64,000 bases of DNA from contig PGYV01000012.1 in assembly GCA_002839855.1 (NCBI GenBank), positions 27,648 through 91,647 of the forward strand, written 5' to 3'. Origin of the DNA: Candidatus Goldiibacteriota bacterium HGW-Goldbacteria-1. GTDB lineage: Bacteria > Oederibacteriota > PGYV01. Below the pieces are notes generated by a model. The model was not told the DNA's origin. It was given only the letters and a program-made list of their open reading frames with translations, and searched no databases. The position numbers and the translations under genes are program-made. This document shows positions 17,162 to 25,706 of the stretch, piece by piece; the first letter of the stretch is position 1, and every line of letters begins with the position of its first letter.

Positions 17162-18469
17162 TTATTTTAATATAGAAAAATCATTGTCTGTCTGTACAAT
17201 ATAATATTTCTTTTTCGTTTCGTCATTTGAAGTGTATTTGTTTTTTTCGCGGAATTCTTTTTCATAAAACTCTCCAAAAATTATCTGCCTGCCGTCGCTG
17301 CAGGTTTTCATATCAATTACTCTTGTGTAATCGCCAACCTTCAGGGAATATGCGCAATTTATATTTAAATCGCTGTCAACATTAAGAATAACGTTGTCGC
17401 AGGATGAAAATAAACCAGATGTTTTACAGGTATCACCGCTTACAAAAATATCCCTGTTGGCCGTCTTACAAATTGACCGCATGTCAAAATTCCTGCATAA
17501 AGTAGAATATAAATACCCCTTTTTTGGCGTAAACTTCTCAAACTTCATAAGGTATCTCTGCATAGGTGCAAAATCTTCACCATCTAATATTGCTATTGCA
17601 AAAATATTATCGTTTACATCCACAAAATCATGCAGCTCCGCGCATCTGACATATCCCCAATCGCGGATGGAATCACCTGCGTTGCCGCTGTATACCGTTT
17701 CAAGACGAAGCCCCTCATCAATCCCTTTATTATTCATTGTGATTGTATTAATAGGATTAAGATCCTCATCCATAGAAAACAACAAACCATTTTTCCATAA
17801 ATTACCGGATACCAAATACTTATTTTCAGAAATAAAAGCAATTTTATACCCTCTTGCAGATTTTGTATGTGTACCTATAAAACTTTCTCTTTTTACTTCT
17901 TCCCCCGCAGAATTCATTTTAACAATAAAAACCTTCTCGTTATCATCATTCTCATCATCAATCTGGCCCGTGGCAACAATATCCCCGGCAGGGTTTACTG
18001 TAATTGATGTAAAATACCCCTCCTTAATTTTTTCATTAAAGGTTTTATACCACAAAAGTTTGCCCATTTCGTCTATTTTAGCCATAAATGGTTTATCACC
18101 TGAACTTCCGGCAAAAACGTATCCGTCTGCAGCGGCAATTATATCAATGCCCCAATCATCTTCAGCTTCCCCAAAATACTTTTTCCACATTATTTTACCG
18201 CCGGCATCAGTTTTAACAACAAGAACATCAAAATTACCGTTTTTTAAAGTATCTGATTTACCTATAAAAACATAATTGTTTTCCCTGTTGGTAAAAGTTT
18301 CCAGTTCTTCGCCTATTTGTATTTCAAAATTCATTGCTTTTTTAACACTTATTTGTTTCAGCGGAATACATGTAGGTGTCGCAGTTGCCTCCGACTGCTC
18401 AGAAAAAGCATGTAAATTCCAGGAAAATAGAAAAACAGACAAACAAATAAAAATCACCCTAATCTTCAT
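17162..18469 (-). CDS. Exported beta-propeller-like protein
   Basis: The 435-residue protein has a signal peptide (MKIRVIFICLSVFLFSWNLHA) and a short Thr/Pro stretch (TATPTC). Repeats follow of the kind 'YVFIGKSDTLKNGNFDVLVVKTDAGGKIMWKKYFG', 'YVFAGSSGDKPFMAKIDEMGKLLWYKTF' and 'IVATGQIDDENDDNEKVFIVKMNSAGEEV'. These are the SBBP/PQQ-like blade type of bacterial propellers that read out a label, a value and a 'K-D-G-LW' turn. GGGGTGAAG precedes the ATG. It probably makes a 6-7 blade extracytoplasmic propeller; ligand unknown. Confidence 0.6.
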   Translation of the reverse strand: MKIRVIFICLSVFLFSWNLHAFSEQSEATATPTCIPLKQISVKKAMNFEIQIGEELETFTNRENNYVFIGKSDTLKNGNFDVLVVKTDAGGKIMWKKYFGEAEDDWGIDIIAAADGYVFAGSSGDKPFMAKIDEMGKLLWYKTFNEKIKEGYFTSITVNPAGDIVATGQIDDENDDNEKVFIVKMNSAGEEVKRESFIGTHTKSARGYKIAFISENKYLVSGNLWKNGLLFSMDEDLNPINTITMNNKGIDEGLRLETVYSGNAGDSIRDWGYVRCAELHDFVDVNDNIFAIAILDGEDFAPMQRYLMKFEKFTPKKGYLYSTLCRNFDMRSICKTANRDIFVSGDTCKTSGLFSSCDNVILNVDSDLNINCAYSLKVGDYTRVIDMKTCSDGRQIIFGEFYEKEFREKNKYTSNDETKKKYYIVQTDNDFSILK

Positions 18470-18552
18470 TAATCTTCACCCCTTTAAGTCTATCTTTTTT
18501 TAAATCAATCAAATTGGTGTCACCCACTTAACCAATTGACAATACCAAAAAA

Positions 18553-18626
18553 ATCCACATTCCGCTATATTTTATTGGAGTTTATTCTGTCAAAGTCATT
18601 AGTCAAGGCACGATGTCGGGTTACTT
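18553..18626. repeat. Solo right end of the MITE-like element
   Basis: Contains CATTCCGCTATATTTTATTG and then AGTCAAGGCACGATGTCGGG followed by TTACTTG. It matches the right ~70 bp of the copies at 19777 and 22771 without a left end. It lies 27 bp beyond the Fic gene stop. Confidence 0.65.
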
Positions 18627-18652
18627 GTCTTTGAAACGGATATAATGACATA

Positions 18653-19666
18653 CTACTCCGCCAGTTCGTATTTTCCTGTTTTTCTGCCGCCGGTTCTTGC
18701 TATTATACCCGCTTTCTGCAGTGGTTTTAAAATAAAATGTGTTCCCTGTACTGTAATCTTAAGTGCGGATGATAATTCCTTTACGCTTAATCTGCCTGCG
18801 TTTCTAAGCAGATTCAGTGTTTTTTCCTGTTTTGGGGTAAGTGTAATATCCCGGCCCATGGAAACTACACCCGCTTCCAAAACGCGCGTCCAGGCTTCTG
18901 TCAAAGCCTGCGCCACCGCTTCCAGATAGAATTCAAGCCAGCCTGTTAAGTCTCCGCCGGATGCGGATTTAAGCGCAAGATAATAATTCCTTTTGTGCCT
19001 GTATATGATATCATCCACGGAAAAAATATGTAGCGTGTCAAAATTGCGCCTTAGCAGCTCCCACATTCCAAGAAGCCTGCCTACCCTTCCATTGCCGTCA
19101 ACAAACGGGTGTATAGCCACAAACTTATAATGAATAAGCCCCGATGCGATTTCTGCGGGATAATCTATTGCCTTTGTTTTTATCCATTTCTCCAGATCCT
19201 GCATAAGCTTTAACACCTTAACTGAGGCCGGCGGTTTGTATATTATGTTACCCAGACCATCAACTACATAATTCTGTATTTTACGGTACTCTCCGGCCGC
19301 GCTGCCCTTTAACGTGCCTTCCGTGGTTATCTGATGAAGTTTTAATATAGTGTTCTGTGAGAGCGGTTTTTTGGATGCTTTTTGAACAAACCTGATAGCT
19401 GCAAGATAATTTAAGACCGCCCTTTCGGCAATGCTTAATTCCCGTCCGGGATTTTTCTGCGCTGCCAGCGCTTTAACTTCCGGAAGGCTAAGTACAAAAC
19501 CTTCTATAGCTGTTGAGCCAAGGGCGTTGCGTAAAAAAGCTTCTTTTTGAAGCGCGGGTTTATACGCAAGCTTGACTCTGGAACCCTCTATTTTACCTTT
19601 TAATTCATTAATCTCGGCAACAAGGGCAATTATGTGATTTGTGGTTATAAATCTGGTATCCGGCAT
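18653..19666 (-). CDS. Fic family AMPylase-type protein with winged-helix tail
   Basis: The 337-residue protein has the Fic catalytic motif HPFVDGNGRVGR (186-197), complete for AMP transfer to a target hydroxyl. Upstream, STAIEG (51-56) fits the self-inhibitory (S/T)xxxE(G/N) helix of class II Fic proteins, with Glu55 blocking ATP binding. The C-terminal 70 residues (KEKTLNLLRNAGRLSVKELS-type) form a winged helix-turn-helix. This is the common Fic/DOC-wHTH architecture. It stands alone with its own promoter; a solo MITE end lies downstream. The target is unknown. Confidence 0.85.
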   Translation of the reverse strand: MPDTRFITTNHIIALVAEINELKGKIEGSRVKLAYKPALQKEAFLRNALGSTAIEGFVLSLPEVKALAAQKNPGRELSIAERAVLNYLAAIRFVQKASKKPLSQNTILKLHQITTEGTLKGSAAGEYRKIQNYVVDGLGNIIYKPPASVKVLKLMQDLEKWIKTKAIDYPAEIASGLIHYKFVAIHPFVDGNGRVGRLLGMWELLRRNFDTLHIFSVDDIIYRHKRNYYLALKSASGGDLTGWLEFYLEAVAQALTEAWTRVLEAGVVSMGRDITLTPKQEKTLNLLRNAGRLSVKELSSALKITVQGTHFILKPLQKAGIIARTGGRKTGKYELAE

Positions 19667-19683
19667 ATGCCCTCCTTTTTTAT

Positions 19684-19712
19684 ATTAAAGCATATTTAAA
19701 GTAATATTTCAA
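19684..19712 (-). promoter_or_regulatory. Candidate promoter of the Fic gene
   Basis: On the minus strand TTGAAA (19712-19707), a 17-bp spacer and TTTAAT (19689-19684). GGAGGG follows just before the ATG. Confidence 0.45.
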
Positions 19713-19776
19713 GCGGGCAAATGCCGGTAATGGACCATAAAAGTATATATCAGCCATTGGGCCGTGCCCTATTGGC

Positions 19777-20060
19777 AAAAAGAAATCCCAACACCGTGCC
19801 TTGACTAAAGACATAATACAAAAATCCGCCAAATTTTAAGGCACTTTCTTTAAAACCACGTAAATAATAAATTTTAAACGCTTATTTTATTTACACGGCT
19901 GTATTCTGAAACACATTTTAAACATCATTATTTTCCAACAAATCCGCATTCCGCTATATTTTATTGGCGTTTGTTCTATCAAAGTCATGAGTCAAGGCAC
20001 GGTGTTGGGTTGCTCTTTATTCTATCAAAGTCATGAGTCAAGGCACGGTGTCGGTTTACT
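19777..20060. mobile_element. MITE-like element, copy 1 (with a doubled right end)
   Basis: Opens AAAAAGAAAT, then CCCAACACCGTGCCTTGACT (19787-19806). AGTCAAGGCACGGTGTTGGG at 19990-20009 is its exact 20-bp reverse complement. A second right end ending ...GGCACGGTGTCGG follows by 20054. The interior is A/T-rich and has no open frame of note, so it is non-autonomous. A separate hairpin (GCCA..GGGC / GCCC..TTGGC) lies just before it at 19753-19776. The gap 19667-20071 holds nothing else besides the Fic promoter. Confidence 0.75.
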
Positions 20061-20071
20061 TTTTTATTTCT

Positions 20072-20473
20072 TTAGCTTACTTCCAGAAATTCTGCCGGTG
20101 TTACCACTCTGGTATTCCCATATTTTTTTCCCGGGAAATGTTTTATGTTTCCTGTTATTATAAAATCCGCGCCGCCCGAAACAGCCGCCGCTATAAAAAT
20201 AATGTCATCTTCCGGCACGTTGTCATGAAACCCGGACGAATCAACGCATTCAAAAACATCTTTTCCCATAAAAAAAAGAAATGCATTCAGATCTGCGGCC
20301 GAAAACCCGAACTTCTTCCTGCTCAGCACACCCTGATACTCTTCAAGCACCGCTTTGCTTACAACCGGAAATATCCTGCCGTCAAAAACCATCTGCATAA
20401 CCTGCGAAGGTTTTCCTCCGGGGCTTAACAGAGCGGATACAAGTACATTAGTATCAATTACCGCCTTTATCAT
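20072..20473 (-). CDS. PIN-domain toxin
   Basis: A 133-residue PIN protein of the 'putative toxin, PIN family' kind. AVIDTNVLVSALLSPGG supplies the first Asp (residue 6), AVLEEYQGVLSR the Glu, EDDIIFIAAAVSGGADFIITGN the further Asp residues, and it closes with VVTPAEFLE. Predicted Mg-dependent ribonuclease. The start overlaps the antitoxin stop by 4 bp. The stop lies a few bases from the right end of a MITE-like element. Confidence 0.8.
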   Translation of the reverse strand: MIKAVIDTNVLVSALLSPGGKPSQVMQMVFDGRIFPVVSKAVLEEYQGVLSRKKFGFSAADLNAFLFFMGKDVFECVDSSGFHDNVPEDDIIFIAAAVSGGADFIITGNIKHFPGKKYGNTRVVTPAEFLEVS

Positions 20474-20763
20474 TTAATTTTTTTACGGGCGCCTCTTTTA
20501 TCCGCCCTGTATTCTTGAATTTCCTTAAGCCCTTCTTTTTCCCCGATACCCCCGTGCGCACCCTTTTTCTGCATTCTTCCAAACGCTGCTGCAGCTTTGA
20601 TTCTCATAGCCTCATTTACCACAAACTCAAAATTATCCTCATTAATGGGCAGCATATAGGCTATAGGTTTTCCGTTCAGGGTTAAAACGCTGTCTTCCCT
20701 GCTCATTATCTGCCTTGTTTTTTTATTTTTCACGGCCAGATCCCGTACTGTTATGAACTTCAT
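20470..20763 (-). CDS. Phd/YefM-type antitoxin
   Basis: The 97-residue protein begins MKFITVRDLAVKNKKTRQIMSREDSVLTLNGKP, the DNA-binding fold of Phd/YefM antitoxins, with 'IAYMLPI' closing the strand. The charged C-terminal half (AAAFGRMQKKGAHGGIGEKEGL) is the presumed toxin-binding tail. ATGA overlap with the PIN gene. GGAGG precedes the ATG. It probably represses its own promoter, which holds an inverted repeat around the -10. Confidence 0.75.
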   Translation of the reverse strand: MKFITVRDLAVKNKKTRQIMSREDSVLTLNGKPIAYMLPINEDNFEFVVNEAMRIKAAAAFGRMQKKGAHGGIGEKEGLKEIQEYRADKRGARKKIK

Positions 20764-20804
20764 CTTCGGCCTCCTTCGGTTCGTTATTTACCTGTTGTAA
20801 TAAA

Positions 20805-20833
20805 AGTATAACATATGTTTGACAGTTATACAA
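20805..20833 (-). promoter_or_regulatory. Promoter-operator of the Phd/PIN operon
   Basis: On the minus strand TTGTAT (20833-20828), a 17-bp spacer, TATACT (20810-20805). The inverted repeat GTATAAC (20806-20812) / GTTATAC (20825-20831) spans the -10 and fits a repressor site. The same two half-sites occur upstream of the VapBC-like operon. Confidence 0.5.
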
Positions 20834-20949
20834 CAATTTGATAAAAGGAAAAACCTGCAATACAAAGAAAAAAAAGAAATAGTGCCGGACTTTGAAATCA
20901 GAAAGTATCCCCATGCCTGCCGTTTGTTATTGCCATTATCAAGTCACGA

Positions 20950-21005
20950 ATCAGGCTCCGGCACCATTTTTATTACTCTCAACACAAGGTCCGTCCCCTT
21001 TTACT
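20950..21005 (-). repeat. Two tag repeats before the propeller lipoprotein terminator
   Basis: GAATCAGGCTCCGGCACCAT followed by TTTTA, then CTCAACACAAGGTCCGTCCC followed by CTTTTA. They lie in the 310-bp gap 20764-21073, which otherwise holds the Phd promoter and a terminator. Confidence 0.5.
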
Positions 21006-21022
21006 TATTACGCTTAAAACAC

Positions 21023-21058
21023 AAAAAGCCGGGCTTATAATTTCCAGCCCGGCTTTTT
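21023..21058. terminator. Bidirectional terminator after the propeller lipoprotein
   Basis: AAAAAGCCGGGCT (21023-21035) pairs with AGCCCGGCTTTTT (21046-21058), with a T run on both strands. It lies 15 bp past the stop of the propeller lipoprotein gene. Confidence 0.8.
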
Positions 21059-21073
21059 TACATTATATTTTGA

Positions 21074-22507
21074 TTATTCAGTAAATTTCATAACCATTGC
21101 TTTTGCACTTAGGTTTGAATCCTTAAAGGAAACATACAGTGTTCCTGTCCCGGTATCCGCGTGAATGGAAACAAAACCCGCATACCCGGGAGAAAAACCT
21201 GCCGCGCCTACAAGAACCCAGCTGGTTCCGTTATATTTTTTTACTGTTACCTTGCCTGCATTATCCGCATCGCTGTATGCAACATATGGTATGCCGCCAT
21301 AAAGACAAATTGATGAGTAAGCAGAATTGGAAGACCCTCCTGTATTTACGCTTACAGTTGTAAGATTCAATCCAACCTGAGCCCAGCTTCCGGCTGTAAA
21401 TTTTTTAACTTTTACTATGCCGTCTTCCACTGAAGCCAGGTATGGTGTACCTGTTGATACATCAAGTGAATGATAATAAGCCTGCAAACCCGAAGAACCG
21501 GCATTACCCACCGCTGCCCATGATGTACTGTACTGCATTACAGCAGATCTTCCGCCGTTTGCCACATCATCATATGCCACATAAGGTGACCCGCCATACA
21601 CATATAAAGATGGAGTATTTATTATTCCGGCTGATATGCCCGCGCTGCCTACCGCACCCCATGAGCTTCCGTTAAATTTCATAACCGTAGCCTTGGAACC
21701 GTTTCCAACATCCCTGTATGCAACGTATGGCGTTCCGCTGTCAACAAACAATGATGTGTCATATACATCAGCCGCAGAAAAACCTCCTGTGCCCACCAGT
21801 TCCCACGCTGAACTGTTATATTTTTTCACTACCACGCCGAAACCGTAATCGTTATCCGCGTAAGAAACATATGGAATGCCGTTATACACAAAAACGGATA
21901 TCGAGTCAGCTTCCCCGTTTGTAAGCCAGCTTCCAACTGTCTCCCATGCTGCGCCATTATATTTTTTTACCAGAATTTTCTTTGCGTTTGCTTCATCCTG
22001 ATATGCCACATATGGCGTTCCATTGTATACATATGAGGCAATATAATTTACACCTCCATCAGAAAAACCCGCAGGTCCTACATACTGCCAGGCGGCTATT
22101 GTTGCTGTTGCGGTAAGCGTTATCGTGGCTGTCACTGTCACCGTATTCGTCTGCGTGACAGTTTTTGTAGGTGTAGCCGAAGATGTCCGCGTGACTGTCA
22201 GCGTAGCAGAAAATACAGGCGTAACCGTTGCGGTAAGCGTGAAAGTATTTTCTGCTGTTGAAGACTGCGTCATGCTGCAGGTTATTGTATGGGTCATTGT
22301 GGCGGTAGCGGAATAAACTGCCGTCGCGGTACCTGTACCCGTAACTGACTGCGTTATTGTTGAAGTTAAAGTCGCGGTACCTATGACCGCAGCAGGCGTA
22401 TTTGTGCTTACAACCGGAGCGGTTGGAGAAGCTTTTTTACAACCGTTTAAAGCTACTAAAGATAAAATTACTACAACGCATACCACCGTCATTTTTACGT
22501 TTTTCAT
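21074..22507 (-). CDS. Propeller-repeat lipoprotein with Thr-rich linker
   Basis: The start at 22507 has GGAGGG directly upstream; the protein has 477 residues. A lipoprotein signal ends LVALNGC (Cys about 23). A long Thr-rich linker (about 30-140, e.g. TATMTHTITC, SATPTKTVTQTNT) separates the lipid anchor from seven or so roughly 47-residue repeats of the form 'W..VG..GFS.G...SL.VY.GTPYVAY.D..N..KATV.KFNGSSW'. This is a BNR/Kelch-like propeller on a flexible stalk. The 389-residue lipoprotein downstream is a paralogue. Binding partner unknown. Confidence 0.65.
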   Translation of the reverse strand: MKNVKMTVVCVVVILSLVALNGCKKASPTAPVVSTNTPAAVIGTATLTSTITQSVTGTGTATAVYSATATMTHTITCSMTQSSTAENTFTLTATVTPVFSATLTVTRTSSATPTKTVTQTNTVTVTATITLTATATIAAWQYVGPAGFSDGGVNYIASYVYNGTPYVAYQDEANAKKILVKKYNGAAWETVGSWLTNGEADSISVFVYNGIPYVSYADNDYGFGVVVKKYNSSAWELVGTGGFSAADVYDTSLFVDSGTPYVAYRDVGNGSKATVMKFNGSSWGAVGSAGISAGIINTPSLYVYGGSPYVAYDDVANGGRSAVMQYSTSWAAVGNAGSSGLQAYYHSLDVSTGTPYLASVEDGIVKVKKFTAGSWAQVGLNLTTVSVNTGGSSNSAYSSICLYGGIPYVAYSDADNAGKVTVKKYNGTSWVLVGAAGFSPGYAGFVSIHADTGTGTLYVSFKDSNLSAKAMVMKFTE

Positions 22508-22770
22508 ATTCCCTCCATTTATATATCCCAAAATAATTACTTCTAAATAATTAGTAAGGGCTAAGTATACAGCCTTTTTTTAATTAAATTATTAAAAAAT
22601 TATTGCCATTAGCGCCGGGGCAACTTGCAAGTTTTATTGCACCACTTCAAAGATCCCACACATTTTCCTTGCAACATTTTGCATTATCATGTCATTGGCT
22701 GTCTTGTATTCGGGTAGTTGTTGATCCGGTTTTGTACCTTCTTTACCGTTTCACCGTCACGTTTCCTAAG
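22508..22770. other. Non-coding gap with a possible coding remnant
   Basis: The leader of the propeller lipoprotein gene lies here. On the minus strand, about 22634-22770 gives two overlapping frames of protein-like sequence ending VARKMCGIFEVVQ before a stop. They are cut by a MITE-like element and I cannot resolve one gene from them. Nothing else is visible. Confidence 0.3.
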
Positions 22771-22966
22771 AAAACCCAACACCGTGCCTTGACTGAAGAC
22801 ATTATACCAAAAATCTCCTTATTTTAAAGGCGCTTTGCTTAAAACCAGGTAAATAATGCATTCTAACCGCTTATGATATTTCCCAACAATTACACATTTC
22901 ACTATATTTTATTACCGTTTATTCTATCAAAGTCATGAGTCAAGGCACGGTGTCGGATTACTTTTT
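22771..22966. mobile_element. MITE-like element, copy 2
   Basis: CCCAACACCGTGCCTTGACT at 22775-22794 and AGTCAAGGCACGGTGTCGG at 22938-22957. The termini differ from each other only where the right end has TCGG for TTGG. The interior shares ATTCTATCAAAGTCATG and CACTATATTTTATT with the other copies. It ends 26 bp before the stop of the next gene. Confidence 0.75.
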
Positions 22967-22991
22967 ACTCGTCTGTTCCCTTTTATTACTT

Positions 22992-24161
22992 CTAATTTGA
23001 AAATTTCATTAACCCTGATACACCCTTATAAGTTGCAGCGACATATGGAATACCGTCATAAACAAATATTTTCGGAAGACCGCTGCTATCGTTCATAAAA
23101 GCCTGCTTACCTATATATACCCAAGACGCACCATCAAACTTCATCGCCGTAACATTACTTTGAAGCTTTGCATCAATAAAAGCAACATAAGGCACTCCGT
23201 CATATACATATAAAGAAATTCCGTCGACTCTTCCCAAAGAGAATTCCGCATCCCCTACCATTGCCCAGGTGCTGCCAAATAATTTTTTTACCGTAATCCC
23301 ATCGCAGGTTGTATCATAACAATTTCCATAGCCATCTTTATACGCAACATATGGAGTATCACCGTCTACGAACAGAGTCAAAATTCTGATTAAATCCGAA
23401 GAAATGCTGCCCGAACCAAGTTCCTGCCATACCCCGGATTCATATTTGATTACTTTGCCTACAGATATGCCCGATGTAAGATATTCCAAAAAAGATACAT
23501 AAATTTTGCCATTAGAAACTTGCAGCGAAACGTTGTTTACTTGATTATCAGGGATCCCGGAAGAACCAACATCTTCCCAATTTGAACCATTAAACTTTAC
23601 AACTCTCAGTTTACCGTTATTTGTGTCATCCCTGTAAGCAAGATAAGGAACTCCCTGGTAAACATCCATCGAACTTGAATCTATATCAGTCTTAGCAAAC
23701 ACCCTGTCTCCTAAAAAAGACCATGTATTTCCATCAAATTTCTTTACAGTTGCAGCAGAAAAACTGTATTCATAATATGAAAGATACACATTATTCCCAT
23801 CAACAACCATATTAATATCACGAACCCCGCTGGAACCAACAGAATTATCAATTAGTGGCTGTTTTACAAATTTATCACCTGTCAATTTAAAAACACTGGG
23901 ATAATCAAATAAATCAGGATCGGCTGCCGCTAAATAATGTGTGCCATTACTTATCGTATAATCTAAACCTTTACCTCCGGCGAATACCCCCGCGACAAAT
24001 TTCCAGGAAGGCGTCGGCGTTAATGTAATTGTGGCGGTAAACGCAGGCGTGGCTGTTGATTCAGGTTGGCTTGGCGAAAATGTGTTACTATATCTTTTAC
24101 ACGATATAACAACAAGTAAAAGAATAAAGAAATACAGAATGTAAAAAGAATATTTACGCAC
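22992..24161 (-). CDS. Propeller-repeat lipoprotein, paralogue
   Basis: The 389-residue protein has a lipoprotein signal with VVISC at the cleavage site and a short Thr/Pro linker (residues 30-50). Repeats of about 48 residues follow: 'NVYLSYYEYSFSAATVKKFDGNTWSFLGD', 'VPYLAYRDDTNNGKLRVVKFNGSNWEDVGSSG' and 'VPYVAFIDAKLQSNVTAMKFDGASWVYIG'. They match those of the upstream lipoprotein at 21074-22507, so the two arose by duplication, but this copy has lost most of the Thr-rich stalk. It lies beside a MITE at its 3' end. Confidence 0.6.
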   Translation of the reverse strand: MRKYSFYILYFFILLLVVISCKRYSNTFSPSQPESTATPAFTATITLTPTPSWKFVAGVFAGGKGLDYTISNGTHYLAAADPDLFDYPSVFKLTGDKFVKQPLIDNSVGSSGVRDINMVVDGNNVYLSYYEYSFSAATVKKFDGNTWSFLGDRVFAKTDIDSSSMDVYQGVPYLAYRDDTNNGKLRVVKFNGSNWEDVGSSGIPDNQVNNVSLQVSNGKIYVSFLEYLTSGISVGKVIKYESGVWQELGSGSISSDLIRILTLFVDGDTPYVAYKDGYGNCYDTTCDGITVKKLFGSTWAMVGDAEFSLGRVDGISLYVYDGVPYVAFIDAKLQSNVTAMKFDGASWVYIGKQAFMNDSSGLPKIFVYDGIPYVAATYKGVSGLMKFSN

Positions 24162-24231
24162 ATGACCTCCTAAATTACTGTCAATTTCAACTTAAAAATT
24201 TTGTACATTGCGCTTTAACTAAATTAGAACC

Positions 24232-24448
24232 AAAAAGATAGAAATTATGCCGCCTATTGCCCCCAATACCAGCAATACTATTGCTATCGCACAGCCTGCA
24301 GGCGACCACGCGGATAAGGCATAGCCGTCACCGTCCGGAAACCCGCCAATGCCGATTTATTCCCAGATATCCCAAAAACAAACACAGAAAAAACGTCAGC
24401 GTCCTTGACCTTGCACCATCATTCCCCATAATTTTCCCCTGTTATTAA
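24232..24448 (-). pseudogene. Frameshifted second copy of the small TM2-like gene
   Basis: The segment repeats 16869-17100 at near identity, including the leader with TTTATTTCCCGCATTCGGCA at about 24451-24470. Translation starts MGNDGARSRTLTFFLCLFLGYLGINRH. A 13-bp difference (GATATCTGGGAAT-type insert) then throws the frame into a stop, and the rest (GCAIAIILLVLGAIGG) is read in another frame. It is either a broken copy here or a 13-bp deletion relative to an ancestral gene in the other copy. The gap 24162-24510 holds only this and one tag. Confidence 0.6.
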
Positions 24449-24476
24449 TATTTATTTCCCGCATTCGGCAGTATCA

Positions 24477-24510
24477 AATCTCAACTTAAGGTCCGTCCCC
24501 TATTATCCAC
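24477..24510 (-). repeat. 3'-end tag after NHL lipoprotein 1
   Basis: CTCAACTTAAGGTCCGTCCC followed by CTATTATCCAC ends exactly at the stop codon of the first NHL gene. Same branch as 16088 and 20977. Confidence 0.55.
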
Positions 24511-25602
24511 TTAATTATAAACCTTAAACATCGCTATTATATAATACGGCGGTACCGAAACATATACACTGCCTGTACCGCTGTCAATTGCAATAGCATG
24601 CGGCAGATACAGGGGCGCGTCCGCAATTTCTGAATTATTCCATTTCTTAATGAATACACCATTACTGTCAAATACCTGAATCCTGTTATTATGCGTATCC
24701 GCCGCATATACCCTGCCCGTGGCGCTGTCCACTGCAACACTATATTGAAATTGAAATTTCCCGTCAGCGGTTCCATATCCACCCCATTTCGTAATAAACG
24801 TGCCGTTACTGTCAAATACCTGAATTCTGTCATTGCCGGAATCCGCGACATATACCCTTCCCGCGGCGCTGTCTATTGCAACATCCAAAGGGGTGTTAAA
24901 CTGTCCGTCTTCACTGCCGGCAACTCCCCATTTTGTAATAAACGTGCCGTTACTGTCAAATACCTGAATCCTTTGATTCTCGGTATCCGCTACATATACC
25001 ATGCCTGTGGCGCTGTCAACGGCTATACCGCACGGATTATTAAACTGTCCGTCAGCGGCGCCTAAACTTCCCCACTTTGTAATAAACACGCCATTACTGT
25101 CAAATACCTGAATCCTGTGATTCCCGGTATCCACGACATATACCCTGCCTGTAGCGCTGTCTGCCGCAACATCTTCAACGGAAATAAGCTGCCCGTCAGA
25201 ACTGCCGTAACTTCCAAATTTTGTGACATAAACTCCGTCTCTGTCAAACACCTTAATCACGCCATTATTTGCAATATATACCCTTCCTTTAATGCTGTCT
25301 ATCGCAACACCGGCAGGATCACTAAGCTGCCAGTCCTCGCCGCCAAAACCGCCCCATTTTTTAATATACTGAACGCTTATTGTGGGTGTTGCGGTTGCGG
25401 ATAAAACCGCAATTGCCGTCTTAGACGCGCTGATTCCATTCAACCAGCCGGCCAGCGCTTCAATTGTCTGCGTTGCATTAGGCGTCTGTGTTGCGCCCGG
25501 AGTGTTTGTAGCTTCAGGAAAAGCCGGCGATACAGTTGTTTTACACCCGTGCATAAGAATAACCATAAAAATAACAGCCGTTAGGAAATGTATTTTTTTC
25601 AT
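24511..25602 (-). CDS. NHL-repeat lipoprotein 1
   Basis: The 363-residue protein has a lipoprotein signal (ILMHGC, Cys about 20), a short Thr-rich spacer with ATQTIEALAGWLNG, and from about residue 78 six repeats of about 47 residues. Each repeat has the form 'IAVDSATGRVYVADT.N.RIQVFDSNGTFITKWG...G..DGQFN.P', the NHL signature. The six form a beta-propeller exposed at the cell surface or in the periplasm. NHL propellers bind proteins, sugars or RNA; here lipid-anchored. First of five tandem paralogues. Confidence 0.8.
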   Translation of the reverse strand: MKKIHFLTAVIFMVILMHGCKTTVSPAFPEATNTPGATQTPNATQTIEALAGWLNGISASKTAIAVLSATATPTISVQYIKKWGGFGGEDWQLSDPAGVAIDSIKGRVYIANNGVIKVFDRDGVYVTKFGSYGSSDGQLISVEDVAADSATGRVYVVDTGNHRIQVFDSNGVFITKWGSLGAADGQFNNPCGIAVDSATGMVYVADTENQRIQVFDSNGTFITKWGVAGSEDGQFNTPLDVAIDSAAGRVYVADSGNDRIQVFDSNGTFITKWGGYGTADGKFQFQYSVAVDSATGRVYAADTHNNRIQVFDSNGVFIKKWNNSEIADAPLYLPHAIAIDSGTGSVYVSVPPYYIIAMFKVYN

Positions 25603-25706
25603 AAATGCTCCTGATGATTAATGCGTTCTGTTAATTCTAACCGGCGCGCCTTACCGGCAATTAAACCTGCCGTAAATTTTTATGACGCGCTGAATTATAA
25701 GACTGT

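Noticed and set aside
17394..18275. 293-codon plus-strand frame opposite the exported propeller protein
   Set aside because: The sense strand has a signal peptide, repeats and a ribosome site; the antisense frame has no such support.
22634..22774. Remnant coding sequence ending in MCGIFEVVQ, possibly a transposase
   Set aside because: Two overlapping frames both look protein-like and neither matches a family I know. Reported only as part of the gap entry.
22603..22827. 74-codon plus-strand frame in the gap before MITE copy 2
   Set aside because: It runs into the repeat element and has no ribosome site or family.
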